A DNA stretch of 61,032 nt from Candidatus Fimenecus excrementigallinarum. GTDB taxonomy: Bacteria; Bacillota; Clostridia; Oscillospirales; Acutalibacteraceae. A program made the position numbers and the translations under genes. The stretch's first letter is position 1. Every line of letters begins with the position of its first letter. The stretch is taken from the NCBI GenBank assembly GCA_018714805.1, contig DVMW01000001.1, positions 1-61,032 of the forward strand, read 5' to 3'. Below, in pieces: positions 1 to 8,224 of the stretch. A model generated the notes under the pieces. That model worked only from the letters and a program-made list of their open reading frames with translations, did not search any database and was not told where the DNA came from.

Positions 1-513
1 GGGAGCCGGTGCGGGAGCCGGTGCAGGCGCGGGCACTGCAACAGGAGCCGGGGCGGGGGCAGGCGCCGGAGCCGCGGCGGTTGCCGTGCCGCCAATGCTT
101 GCAAGCAGCTCGTCGGTCGCCACGGTGCTGCCCTTGGCGGCAAGCACAGCGGTAATTTTGCCGCTCGTGGGCGCGACAATCTCGTTTTCCATTTTCATGG
201 CCTCGAGGACGAACAGCACGTCGCCCTCTTTGACGTCCTGGCCGACGGTAACATTGACGCTCAGGACCGTACCGGGCATCGGCGCGGTGATATCCGTCCC
301 GCCCGTAACCGTAACGGCAGGCGCGGCAGCGGGGGCAGCCGGCGCAGCAGGCGCTGCAGCCGGAGCGGGCGCGGCGGCGGGGGCGGCGGCAGGCACCGGG
401 GCGGGGGCAGCGGCCACGGGAGCGGCGGGGGTCACCGCGGTTACAATGGCCTCGCTGCGCTCGTCGACTTCCACTTCATAGTTTTTGCCGTTTAACGTAA
501 CAATGTATTTCAT
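1..513 (-). CDS. Biotin carboxyl carrier subunit of a Na+-pumping decarboxylase (partial, C-terminus off window)
   Basis: Carries the biotin that shuttles CO2 between the carboxyltransferase and the membrane decarboxylase subunit. A short beta-strand N-terminus ([16 protein letters not shown]) leads into an Ala/Pro-rich linker at about residues 29-66. A biotinyl domain follows at about 73-142 with the biotinylation motif EAMKMEN, Lys107. A second Ala/Pro-rich stretch then continues to the window edge, where an ordinary carrier would already have ended. AAGGGAG lies 7 to 8 bases before the ATG. It starts 12 bases after the gamma-like subunit, so it belongs to the same operon. What lies beyond the second linker is not visible; a second biotinyl domain or a membrane-subunit fusion are both possible. 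Confidence 0.88.
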   Translation of the reverse strand, partial: MKYIVTLNGKNYEVEVDERSEAIVTAVTPAAPVAAAPAPVPAAAPAAAPAPAAAPAAPAAPAAAPAVTVTGGTDITAPMPGTVLSVNVTVGQDVKEGDVLFVLEAMKMENEIVAPTSGKITAVLAAKGSTVATDELLASIGGTATAAAPAPAPAPAPVAVPAPAPAPAPAP

Positions 514-525
514 GTGGCTTCTCCC

Positions 526-930
526 TTACTTCTCGATTGCTTTGATGGATTTGAATTCCAGCCGGTTGAGCGGCACGCCGCTTTCGTTGGAGACAATCGC
601 CATGATGACGGCCGCTTCCTTTTCCGTGCAGTCATAAAGCTCCAGCGTCCCGGCGGACTGGTTCTCCGGAAGGGGGACGGCAGCGGGCGCGGACGCGGCA
701 GCCGGTGCGGCCGGCACGGCCGGCACGTCGCCGATTGCGGCGGCGGAGTCGACAGATTCCTCTGCGGCTTTGCCTTGCGCGGCGCGAACCATTTTGGAAA
801 TGAGCAGCACCAGAACCGCCAGCACCACCAGGACAATCAGGACGACGACCATGCCGTTGCCGGAAATGCTGAGCGCTTCGCCCAGCGGCATCTGCGTCGT
901 GCCTTCCGCGGCAAGCTTCAAAAGACCCAT
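526..930 (-). CDS. OadG-like sodium-pump decarboxylase gamma subunit
   Basis: A protein of 134 residues with the architecture of oxaloacetate decarboxylase gamma-type subunits: a short polar N-terminus, one strongly hydrophobic membrane segment at about residues 25-45 (VVVLIVLVVLAVLVLL), an Ala/Pro-rich linker, and a C-terminal segment of about 40 residues. Subunits of this kind anchor and assemble the complex at the membrane. AAGGAGGG lies 6 bases before the ATG. It sits between the alpha subunit and the biotin carrier with 12-base gaps on each side, which supports the assignment. The C-terminal part (ELYDCTEKEAAVIMAIVSNE) is not typical of proteobacterial OadG but is common in clostridial versions. 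Confidence 0.8.
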   Translation of the reverse strand: MGLLKLAAEGTTQMPLGEALSISGNGMVVVLIVLVVLAVLVLLISKMVRAAQGKAAEESVDSAAAIGDVPAVPAAPAAASAPAAVPLPENQSAGTLELYDCTEKEAAVIMAIVSNESGVPLNRLEFKSIKAIEK

Positions 931-942
931 GTTCGTCCCTCC

Positions 943-2322
943 TTACTCAACCTTCGTGATGGCGTAGGTGAAGGTGTTGTGCTTCTTTTCCTCGCGCTCC
1001 TTTAAAAAGGCCTCCGCCTGCGCCGGGAACGCGATGTAGGACAGCACATCCTCCTCGCTTTTTGCGAGCGCGCCGATTTCCTTCTTCGCCTTTTCAAAGC
1101 CGGGCTCCAGGGTGTCTGCAAAGCGGCAGGTGATGGGCGATTCGTCGCCGAGCACCTTCTTTTGCAGGTCCTTGTCGATTTCGCCCGGCGCGCGGCCGTA
1201 TTCGCCGCGGATATAGGCCTTGACCTCTTTCGAGATGTTCTTGTACCGTTCGCCGAGAAGGACGTTCGTCGTGGCCTGGACGCCGACCATCTGGCTCATG
1301 GGCGTGACCAGCGGCGGATAGCCGAGGTCCTTGCGCACGCGCGGGGTTTCGGCGAGGACCTCCTCAAACTTATCCATTTTGTTCTGCGCGGTCAGCTGCG
1401 CGACAAGGTTGGAAAGCATCCCGCCGGGAATCTGGTAGTTGAGCGCGTCCGTATCGGTCGAAAGCACAACGGGGTTGAGCTGGCCGTTTTCAAGGTGTTT
1501 CGCTTTAATGGGCTTGAAGAAATCGTTGATTTCCCGCAGGACGTCCATGTCGAGCCCGATGTCGTAGCCCTCCTGCTTGAGCGCGTAGGCCATCGTTTCG
1601 GTCGGAACCTGCGAAGTGCCGCCGGAGAAGGAGGAAATAGCGGTGTCAATCACGTCGCAGCCCGCCTCCACGGCTTTTTGCAGCGTCAGCATCCCGAGCC
1701 CGGTCGTCGAGTGGGTGTGCAGCACAACGGGGACCTTGACGTTTTCCTTGAGCGCCTTAACGGTGTCGTACGCCTCCTGTGGCCCCATGATGCCGGCCAT
1801 GTCCTTAATGCAGATGCTCTGGCAGCCGAGCGACTCCATCTCCTTGGCGAGCTTGACGTACGCCTCCAGATTGTGAATGGGGCTCTTGGTGTAGCTGATG
1901 GCGCCGGACGCAATCGCGCCGTTCTTGAGCGTTTCGTCCACGGCGACCGCAATGTTGCGCACGTCGTTGAGCGCGTCAAAGATGCGGATGATGTCAATGC
2001 CGTTTTGGACCGATTTCTGTACGAACTTCCGAACCACGTCGTCCGGGTAATGCTTATAGCCGAGCAGGTTTTGCCCGCGCAGCAGCATCTGCAGCTTCGT
2101 GTTCGGGCATTTCTCGCGGATTTTCCGAAGCCGCTCCCACGGGTCCTCGTCGAGGTACCGCAGGCACGAATCGAACGTCGCGCCGCCCCAGCACTCGAGC
2201 GAATAGTAGCCGGCCTTATCCATGGTTTCGAGAATGCCCTCAAATTCCTTAAAGGGCAGCCGCGTCGCAATCAGGGACTGGTTGGCATCGCGCAGGACCG
2301 TTTCGGTGAATTGAACCTTCAT
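943..2322 (-). CDS. oadA: Oxaloacetate decarboxylase alpha subunit / pyruvate carboxylase-type carboxyltransferase
   Basis: The carboxyltransferase subunit, which moves CO2 from oxaloacetate (or a related keto acid) onto biotin. It is a TIM barrel beginning FTETVLRDANQSLIATR, with the metal-site regions CIKDMAG and HTHSTTG, followed by the conserved carboxylase domain (PGGMLSNL, LGYPPLVTPMSQ). At 459 residues it lacks a built-in biotinyl domain, in line with the separate carrier downstream. An in-frame ATG 15 bases upstream (2337) would place GGAGG inside the coding sequence, so the ATG at 2322 with GGAGG 7 to 9 bases upstream is chosen. It is first in the operon, behind a good promoter. The exact substrate is inferred from family only. 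Confidence 0.9.
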   Translation of the reverse strand: MKVQFTETVLRDANQSLIATRLPFKEFEGILETMDKAGYYSLECWGGATFDSCLRYLDEDPWERLRKIREKCPNTKLQMLLRGQNLLGYKHYPDDVVRKFVQKSVQNGIDIIRIFDALNDVRNIAVAVDETLKNGAIASGAISYTKSPIHNLEAYVKLAKEMESLGCQSICIKDMAGIMGPQEAYDTVKALKENVKVPVVLHTHSTTGLGMLTLQKAVEAGCDVIDTAISSFSGGTSQVPTETMAYALKQEGYDIGLDMDVLREINDFFKPIKAKHLENGQLNPVVLSTDTDALNYQIPGGMLSNLVAQLTAQNKMDKFEEVLAETPRVRKDLGYPPLVTPMSQMVGVQATTNVLLGERYKNISKEVKAYIRGEYGRAPGEIDKDLQKKVLGDESPITCRFADTLEPGFEKAKKEIGALAKSEEDVLSYIAFPAQAEAFLKEREEKKHNTFTYAITKVE

Positions 2323-2382
2323 GTTGCTTTCCTCCAAAGCGAAATTGCAAATCTATGTGCCAAAATTATCCGATTGTCAAAA

Positions 2383-2411
2383 ATTATACCGTATATAGTG
2401 TATAGATTCAA
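2383..2411 (-). promoter_or_regulatory. Sigma-A-type promoter of the decarboxylase operon
   Basis: Read on the minus strand, TTGAAT (2411-2406) is separated by 17 bases from TATAAT (2388-2383). This gives a leader of about 55 bases before the oadA start codon. Confidence 0.75.
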
Positions 2412-2499
2412 TAGCGAAAACATAAGTTGTGAATTTTTGGAAAAAAGCCAAAAAAAACGCCGAAAAGCCGGCCCGTTTTTGTTAATCTATTAACGATTA

Positions 2500-2535
2500 G
2501 GCAAAGCAAAGGCGCGCCGAATCCTTCGGCGCGCC
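2500..2535 (-). terminator. Intrinsic terminator after the flavin reductase gene
   Basis: A perfect 11-base-pair GC-rich stem (2511-2521 with 2525-2535, loop TCC) lies 20 bases after the stop of the minus-strand reductase gene. On that strand it is followed by a T-rich run, TTTGCTTTG. It separates this operon from the decarboxylase promoter. Confidence 0.75.
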
Positions 2536-2555
2536 CGGTATGAATCGGATGTCGT

Positions 2556-4631
2556 TTATCGCAGCGCTTTGGCGGCCTCATACCCCGCGCGCGTCGCGTC
2601 GGCGATGCGTCCGGGCTTTTTGGCGTCGCCCAAAAGCACAACGCGGGGGAATTCGCTGCAAATGCGCGCATACAATCGCTGCTCGGACCGCACGCCGAGC
2701 GACAGGACGGTTTGGTCCGCCAGCAAAAATACCGTTTCGCCCGTCGCCGTCTTTTGCAGCTCGACCGCCTCTGCGCCGATGGAGCAGAGCTTGTGCCCGG
2801 TTAAGACCTTTACGCCGTGTGCAAGCAGGCGCGGCATACAGTCGTCAATGTGCTGCATCCAGGTGCCGGGCGCGACACAGTCCGCCATTTCCACCAGCGT
2901 GACGCGGTTGCCCGCTTCACAGAGTAGCTCGGCGGTTTCCAGCCCCGTCATGCCCGAACCGATGAGCGCGACGGTCTTGTTGCGCAGCTTCACCCGGCCG
3001 CTCAAAACCTCCTCGGCGGTGCAGACCGTTTTGCGGTCCGTACCGGGAATGGAGCCCGGCCGCACGCTCTGCGCGCCGGTCGCAACAAAAACGGCGTACG
3101 GCGAGTAGGAGGCGATGCGTTCCGGGGTCGCCTCGGTGTTGTAGAGGATACGCGCGCCGTGCTTTTTTGCGGCGTGTACAAGGTCCGCAATGCACCAGCC
3201 AATCTTTTCCTTGTGCGGCGGCTTGCTCGCAAGCTGCAGCTGCCCGCCGGGTTCGCTCTCTTTTTCCAGCACAATGGGCGTAAACCCGCGCCTGCCGAGC
3301 GTCTCGGCAGCCGTCAGCCCCGCGGCGCCCGCCCCGACAATCACGACTGTGCGCCCGTTGCCGTCGCAGTTCAAAATATCGGCTTCGTGCCCGAGCTGCG
3401 GGTTGACCGAGCACCCGGCGTGCCCGCCGTAAAAGGCGTTGTGCTGCATACTTTCCATGCAGTACAGGCAGCAGATGCACCGTTTTATTTCCTCCGGCTT
3501 TCCGGCCTTCGCCTTGTTTGCCCACTGCGGGTCGGCAATGTGCGGGCGGCCGAGGCACACAAAGTCCTGTATGCCCTCCCGCAGCTGCGCTTCCGCCTGC
3601 TCGGGCGAGCGGATGAGATTTGCCGCGAGCACCGGCACGCGTACCGCTTTTTTGACGGCCGCCGCCATGTACTTGCGCCAGCCCGGCGCAAAGGAGGTCG
3701 GCTCCAGCCAATAGTTGTAGGTGTCGTACCCGGCCGAGGAAACGTCAATTGCGTCCGCGCCCGCCTGTTCCAAGCGCTTTGCCATCTCCACGCCGTCGTC
3801 GAGCGTATAGCCGACGCCCTCGCGCCCAATCATGCGGTAGCATTCGTCTACGCTCAGGCGCACAATGACCGGGAAGCTGCTGCCGCAGGAGGCCTTAATG
3901 CCGGTCAGCACCTCCAGAAGGAAGCGCATCCGGTTTTCCAGCGAGCCGCCGTACTCGTCGGTGCGGCGGTTCGTGTAGGGGCTTAGGAACTGCTGGAACA
4001 AATACCCGTGCGCCGCGTGCAGCATGACGCCGTCCGCACCGGCCTTTTGCACGCGCACGGCGCCCGCTATGAATTGCTGCACGAGCTTGTGGATTTCCTT
4101 GACCGTAAGCGCCCGGTTGGCGCTGTCGGCGGAATAGGCGCGGTCGCACGCGGAGGGGGAGACGGTTTTGAGAAAAACGTCCTTTTTCATGAAGGGCATC
4201 AAATGCGGCGCAGCCTTGTAAAACAGCCTGTCAAAGGTTTTCCCGAGCACGCGCTCGGCGGCGATGCTCACCGGCACCGTCCCGACCATAAGCCCCAGGT
4301 TCTGCCGGCCCGGATGGTGCAGCTGCACGAAAAATTTAGCGCCGTGGCGGTGCAGGCGCGCCGTCATTTCCGCAAGCGGCTTTATCTGGTAATCGTGGCT
4401 TATGGCGAGCTGCGCAAAGGCGGAAGCGCCGCTGAAATCGTTGACGCGGGTAATTTCCGAAACAATAAGCCCCGTCCCGCCGCGTGCGCGCGCCTCGTAA
4501 TATTCCATCATCGCCTCTGTAGGCGTGCCGTCAAACTGCCCGAAGCCGAGCATCATCGGCGGCATAACGATGCGGTTTTTAATCTCGACGTTCCCGATTT
4601 TTCCCGGGGCAAACAGGTGTTCGTAAGGCAT
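2556..4631 (-). CDS. OYE-family NADH:flavin oxidoreductase with Fe-S cluster and FAD domain (2,4-dienoyl-CoA reductase type)
   Basis: A 691-residue reductase of the FadH/BaiCD/enoate reductase architecture. An FMN TIM barrel covers about residues 1-370 (LFAPGKIGNVEIKNRIVMPP, HAAHGYLFQQFLSPYTNRR). A cysteine cluster at 385-407 is for a 4Fe-4S centre. FAD/NAD(P) Rossmann domains follow (VVIVGAGAAGLTAAETL, then VALIGSGMTGLETAELL). These enzymes reduce C=C bonds of dienoyl-CoAs, bile acid intermediates, enoates or plant compounds; the substrate here cannot be told. The cysteine spacing is C-x2-C-x2-C-x15-C with an extra Cys387, unlike the usual C-x2-C-x3-C-x11/12-C. AGGAGG precedes the ATG by 5 bases. 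It lies 17 bases after the glycosidase gene, so the two are probably co-transcribed. Confidence 0.85.
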   Translation of the reverse strand: MPYEHLFAPGKIGNVEIKNRIVMPPMMLGFGQFDGTPTEAMMEYYEARARGGTGLIVSEITRVNDFSGASAFAQLAISHDYQIKPLAEMTARLHRHGAKFFVQLHHPGRQNLGLMVGTVPVSIAAERVLGKTFDRLFYKAAPHLMPFMKKDVFLKTVSPSACDRAYSADSANRALTVKEIHKLVQQFIAGAVRVQKAGADGVMLHAAHGYLFQQFLSPYTNRRTDEYGGSLENRMRFLLEVLTGIKASCGSSFPVIVRLSVDECYRMIGREGVGYTLDDGVEMAKRLEQAGADAIDVSSAGYDTYNYWLEPTSFAPGWRKYMAAAVKKAVRVPVLAANLIRSPEQAEAQLREGIQDFVCLGRPHIADPQWANKAKAGKPEEIKRCICCLYCMESMQHNAFYGGHAGCSVNPQLGHEADILNCDGNGRTVVIVGAGAAGLTAAETLGRRGFTPIVLEKESEPGGQLQLASKPPHKEKIGWCIADLVHAAKKHGARILYNTEATPERIASYSPYAVFVATGAQSVRPGSIPGTDRKTVCTAEEVLSGRVKLRNKTVALIGSGMTGLETAELLCEAGNRVTLVEMADCVAPGTWMQHIDDCMPRLLAHGVKVLTGHKLCSIGAEAVELQKTATGETVFLLADQTVLSLGVRSEQRLYARICSEFPRVVLLGDAKKPGRIADATRAGYEAAKALR

Positions 4632-4648
4632 GGTTCCTCCTGCGGCGG

Positions 4649-7324
4649 TCAGCCGATTTGCATAAGCGGGGCGACGGTCACTTCGGCAATGCGCGGCGCG
4701 GCGGTTACGCGGCCGTTGAAGCGGTAAGAGCCGTCGTTCTGCATGGTGATGATGTTCGTGCCCTGCTTGAGATACACGGTTACGGTTTTGGTCTTATAGG
4801 TTTCCCAGCTGTAGGTGCTGCGGAAATAGGTGTTTCCCTGCTTTTCCCCGTTTACAAAAAGGGTGACGTACCGTTCGACCAAATCCACGTTGTAGTCGTG
4901 GACGCCGCCTTCCTCGTTGCTGCTGTAGAGGAAGGTCAGCTGGTAGTACCCGTCGGCGGGCGTCAGGCAGGTAATCTGCGCCGAGGCGCCGTTTTCGCAG
5001 GTGATGTTGTCAATGTAGGGCAGGGTGTTCGTTTTCCCGGCGGCAGCCGTGCTGTCGGCCTGCGGGAACACCCGCTGCGCGCCGCCGGCAATCCCGAGCG
5101 AGTCCGCGGCAAATACCGTCAGACCCGTCGCCGCGTCGTCCGCCCTGGTAATTTGAATATCCTGCGCGCCCGGCACGTTTACGCCAAGGTAGCTTAAACC
5201 GCGGCGCAGATAGACCTTGCAGCTGTATACGGGCGCGGCGTCCGCCCGGAAGGCGGCGTTCGACACGGTGGTGCCGTTGAGCGTAAGCGCGGTCGGCGCG
5301 CTTTGCGCCGTAAAGCGCACGTTGTGGTAGCCGTCCTCCTTCGCGAGCAGCAGGATGCTCGTCTCTGTATCGGTGGAGGTCGCTTCGTCCGCCTCTGCAT
5401 AGAGAAGCTCGTTTTCCGGCTCGCTTTGCCGCGTCACATCCAAAAAGTCAAACGCCAGCGTTTCCGTAAACGCTTCGTTTTGCGGCAGGACAAAGCGAAT
5501 CTCGTGGTCGCCCGCGGGCAGCGTAACGGTTGCGGACACGCAGCCGGTGAAATCGTCCTTTATCGTGGAATCCAGCGTCAGCGCGCCGGCTTCCCGGCCG
5601 TCCAGGAACAGCTTGACCTCGACCGGCGAGCGCGCGCCTTTGTCCGTCACCGCGCCGGCTTCGTCATACTGCACGCCGTTCGCCCCGTTGGCATAGACGA
5701 GGTCCAGCGTATAGGTCCCCTCGGTCGCGGCGGTCACGTCAAATTCCACGCCGCTTTCCTTGGCGCTGCTCATGCGCACCAGCTGCTTGCCGGACGCCGC
5801 ATAGGCGGAATCCGACGCCTTTTTCGCCGTGCCGAACAGGTCGGCGTCCTCCGCCTCGTACCGCTGCATCACCGTCAAATCGCGCGGCGTTCCCGCAACG
5901 GACAAAACGCCGCTTTCAAATTCATCCCAGAGGATATCCGTCGGCGTTACGGTCAAATGCCAGCACTGCGTGTAGAGGATGTCGTTCATTTCAATTTGGA
6001 CTTCGCCGTCTTTTACCGGCAAATAGGTCTCAAAGCCGAATGTCGGCTCCAGCACCGCGCCGCCGAGCCCTTTGTAATCCACATATTCCGCCGTCACCTT
6101 GACCGTTTCCACCCCGGCAAACGTTTCGGTCTTATCCAGGTTTTGCAGGAAAATGTCGGAATCGCGGTCGCTGCCGCCGGCAAGCAGCTGCATTTCGCCA
6201 TTATCCTCATCCAGCGCCGCCAGTGCCGTAAAGCCCTTGTATTCCAGGTGCTTCGACTGCCGCGTCAGGAATTTCCCCATGTTGCTCTGGAACAGGTCCT
6301 TATCCTCGACCGCCAGCGTCTCGCCGGTCATTTCCGCGTACCAGCGGTACGCCCACCAGTTGCTGTTCGGCGTCACGTCGTCCGCCACGGTGTCCGACAT
6401 ATTGTTCGCAAGCCGCCAGTAGGCGACGCAGGCCTCCGACTTGCTGTTTTCAATGCGGGTTATCCATTTGAGCGATTCGCCGGGGATGCCGTTCGTCTCC
6501 ATCAGGCCGTATTCCGAGATGCAGACCGGGAGCGCTTCGATGCCGAGCTCTGCGCAGATTTTTGCGTAGTCCTCGAAATGCTCGTCCCAGAGATACAGGG
6601 AATTGGAGCCGAGCTCGTGCCAAATCATGGTGTCCGGCAGGCAGCTTTCCGCCTTGCAGTATTCCAGAAATTCCCGGATGTTGTCCGCGTCGAAATTGCA
6701 GTAGCCCGGGCCGCCGATTTTCGCGTCCGGGTCAATGGAGCGCACAAGCGCGTACGTCTCTTTCCAGGCTTCATAGGTTTTCTGCCGGTTCTCCGGGACG
6801 GAAAAGTCCCCGAACCACGCGCCGTTGTCCATTTCATTGTAAATGCAGTAGGTCACGCGGTCGGCGTAATCTGCCTGCGCCGTCGCCGTCACGGTCTCCC
6901 GGACGCGCTCGAGATAAGCCTCCATGCTGTCAAACTGATAGTACCAGGTGTCGTACATATCCTGCGTGTAGACGATAATCTCCTCGCCGCCCGCCGCAAG
7001 GAAGGTGCCGGCAACCTGGTTCACGTCGCCGATGGGGTGCTGCAAGCCGCCGTACGTCTTGGTCGAGAGGGTGGAAACGTCGATGCTCCTCGCAATTTCC
7101 ACCGAGGGGATGTCCGGCTCTGCAAAGCCGTACAAAAAGCCGGACGCACCGTTCGTAACCGCGCCGGTCTTTTGCGCGGCATCCACTATAGCGGACGGGC
7201 GGTTCGTGCTGTAAACGCCCAGGTACGCGCCGCCGCCGACCACGCCGAGCCCGAGGACAACGCAGACAGCAATCCGAATTGCTTTTTTCAGCTTTGCTTT
7301 CGTTTGTGCCGACAGTTTTTTCAT
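4649..7324 (-). CDS. Membrane-anchored clan GH-A-like glycoside hydrolase with carbohydrate-binding modules
   Basis: A protein of 891 residues. A Lys-rich N-terminus and one hydrophobic segment at about 15-37 with no clear cleavage site suggest a signal anchor facing outward. A TIM-barrel-like domain follows; CIYNEMDNG (Glu164) fits the acid/base and CISEYGLME (Glu271) the nucleophile of clan GH-A retaining enzymes, nearest to GH39-type proteins by eye. At about 485-640 a module beginning RYEAEDA resembles CBM6/CBM35, and a further beta-sandwich-like module ends the protein (about 745-891). The ATG at 7324 is preceded by GAGGTGG; the longer reading from 7384 would begin before the predicted transcript start. 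GH family and substrate are not certain. Confidence 0.72.
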   Translation of the reverse strand: MKKLSAQTKAKLKKAIRIAVCVVLGLGVVGGGAYLGVYSTNRPSAIVDAAQKTGAVTNGASGFLYGFAEPDIPSVEIARSIDVSTLSTKTYGGLQHPIGDVNQVAGTFLAAGGEEIIVYTQDMYDTWYYQFDSMEAYLERVRETVTATAQADYADRVTYCIYNEMDNGAWFGDFSVPENRQKTYEAWKETYALVRSIDPDAKIGGPGYCNFDADNIREFLEYCKAESCLPDTMIWHELGSNSLYLWDEHFEDYAKICAELGIEALPVCISEYGLMETNGIPGESLKWITRIENSKSEACVAYWRLANNMSDTVADDVTPNSNWWAYRWYAEMTGETLAVEDKDLFQSNMGKFLTRQSKHLEYKGFTALAALDEDNGEMQLLAGGSDRDSDIFLQNLDKTETFAGVETVKVTAEYVDYKGLGGAVLEPTFGFETYLPVKDGEVQIEMNDILYTQCWHLTVTPTDILWDEFESGVLSVAGTPRDLTVMQRYEAEDADLFGTAKKASDSAYAASGKQLVRMSSAKESGVEFDVTAATEGTYTLDLVYANGANGVQYDEAGAVTDKGARSPVEVKLFLDGREAGALTLDSTIKDDFTGCVSATVTLPAGDHEIRFVLPQNEAFTETLAFDFLDVTRQSEPENELLYAEADEATSTDTETSILLLAKEDGYHNVRFTAQSAPTALTLNGTTVSNAAFRADAAPVYSCKVYLRRGLSYLGVNVPGAQDIQITRADDAATGLTVFAADSLGIAGGAQRVFPQADSTAAAGKTNTLPYIDNITCENGASAQITCLTPADGYYQLTFLYSSNEEGGVHDYNVDLVERYVTLFVNGEKQGNTYFRSTYSWETYKTKTVTVYLKQGTNIITMQNDGSYRFNGRVTAAPRIAEVTVAPLMQIG

Positions 7325-7374
7325 GGCAACCACCTCGCGTGCAGGCAGGGGAGCGCCCATGCCCGTTTGGGTGT

Positions 7375-7403
7375 ATTTTACCATATTTCACAGCGGCGTT
7401 CAA
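7375..7403 (-). promoter_or_regulatory. Promoter of the glycosidase-reductase operon
   Basis: On the minus strand, TTGAAC (7403-7398), a 17-base spacer ending in TGG (extended -10) and TAAAAT (7380-7375). It lies immediately after the stop of the second half-transporter and gives a leader of about 45 bases. Confidence 0.75.
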
Positions 7404-7406
7404 GCA

Positions 7407-7778
7407 TTATTGTGCCTTTTCCCGACGAAAAACTGTAAACAGTCCGGCGGCAATCATCAGGCACGCAAAGCCGACGGTCAGCGCGCGGGAGCTGACGTTT
7501 TGCAGAAACAGGCTGCCCGCGCCGACGCCCAAAGCGCCGCCTGCGGCCATCGGCAGAACCGTTTTCCATCGCAGGAGCCCGCGGCGCGCGTAAATGATGA
7601 CCGCCGTAACGGCGCACGGCAGGAAAAAGAGCAGGTTGACGCCCTGCGATGCAAGCTGCGGCATATTTTTGACGAGCGTCAGGTACAAAATCAGGACGCC
7701 TCCGCCGCCGAGTCCCATGGCGCCGATGCAGGCGCTCAGCAGCACCGCAAGCACGTCCCATACGCCTATCCCTTCCAT
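7407..7778 (-). CDS. Half-size TauE/SafE (TSUP) family transporter, second member of pair
   Basis: 123 residues with three to four hydrophobic segments. The first carries the TSUP signature (IGAMGLGGGGVLILYLTLV), followed by a Gln/Asn motif (ASQGVNLLFFLPCAVTAV). TSUP proteins move sulfite, sulfonates or other small anions. Normal members are about 250 residues with two inverted repeats, so this corresponds to one repeat. The start overlaps the previous half gene by 13 bases, which suggests translational coupling and a heteromeric transporter. The substrate is unknown. Confidence 0.78.
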   Translation of the reverse strand: MEGIGVWDVLAVLLSACIGAMGLGGGGVLILYLTLVKNMPQLASQGVNLLFFLPCAVTAVIIYARRGLLRWKTVLPMAAGGALGVGAGSLFLQNVSSRALTVGFACLMIAAGLFTVFRREKAQ

Positions 7779-8119
7779 AAGAGCCGCACCCCCGCCCAGA
7801 CCATGAAAAGCCCGAATATCCGCCGCATCGCTTTGCCGGAGAGCTTTCGGAACACCAGCGTCCCGAGCAGGGCGCCGACGGCGGCAGCCGGCAGAATCCA
7901 GAGGCTGCCGGCCAAATTGACATATTCGCTTTTTGCATATATAATAAAGCTCAAAGCCGTCAGCGGCAGAATGACCGCGACGGCGTTTGCCTGCGCCTGC
8001 TTCTGGTCAAGGCCGGTCCGCTTTAAGACCGGTACGGCTAAGATTCCGCCGCCCGCGCCGATGAGGACGTTTACAAGCCCCACGGCGCCGCCGGCCAAAG
8101 CGAGCAAAACGGTTTGCAT
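7766..8119 (-). CDS. Half-size TauE/SafE (TSUP) family transporter, first member of pair
   Basis: 117 residues with the same repeat architecture as its downstream partner: VNVLIGAGGGILAVPVLKRT, then QAQANAVAVILPLTALSFII, then two more hydrophobic segments ending VWAGVRLLWKG. The reading frame stays open far upstream on this strand, so the start is not decided by a stop. The ATG at 8119 gives the usual TSUP N-terminus, but its ribosome site (GGGTGATG) is weak. A small inverted repeat, CACCC-GCATTA-GGGTG, lies just before it (8125-8140). Together with the next gene it would make one full-size transporter. Confidence 0.72.
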   Translation of the reverse strand: MQTVLLALAGGAVGLVNVLIGAGGGILAVPVLKRTGLDQKQAQANAVAVILPLTALSFIIYAKSEYVNLAGSLWILPAAAVGALLGTLVFRKLSGKAMRRIFGLFMVWAGVRLLWKG

Positions 8120-8224
8120 AGCATCACCCGCATTAGGGTGTGACGGCGCGGTGAAATTATTCCGCGCTTTTGATTTGAACGGCGCGCCCTGCGGCAGCGG
8201 CGCGTTTGTACGGAGTGAAAACGG

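Noticed and set aside
1-480. Repetitive GC-rich sequence and Ala/Gly frame on the plus strand, which looked like a tandem repeat
   Set aside because: It is the reverse of the Ala/Pro-rich linkers of the biotin carrier; there are no regular repeat units or spacers, so no CRISPR or structural repeat.
1162-2493. Long plus-strand frame opposite oadA
   Set aside because: Shadow of a GC-rich gene on the other strand; its translation is Arg/Val/Leu-rich with no motif, and oadA is unmistakable.
5303-7438. 711-residue plus-strand frame opposite the glycosidase
   Set aside because: Composition is that of an antisense shadow; no ribosome site or domain is visible.
7766-7778. Split pseudogene of a full-size transporter
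   Set aside because: Both halves have complete repeat motifs and a coupled stop/start overlap; decay is less likely, although relatives should be compared.
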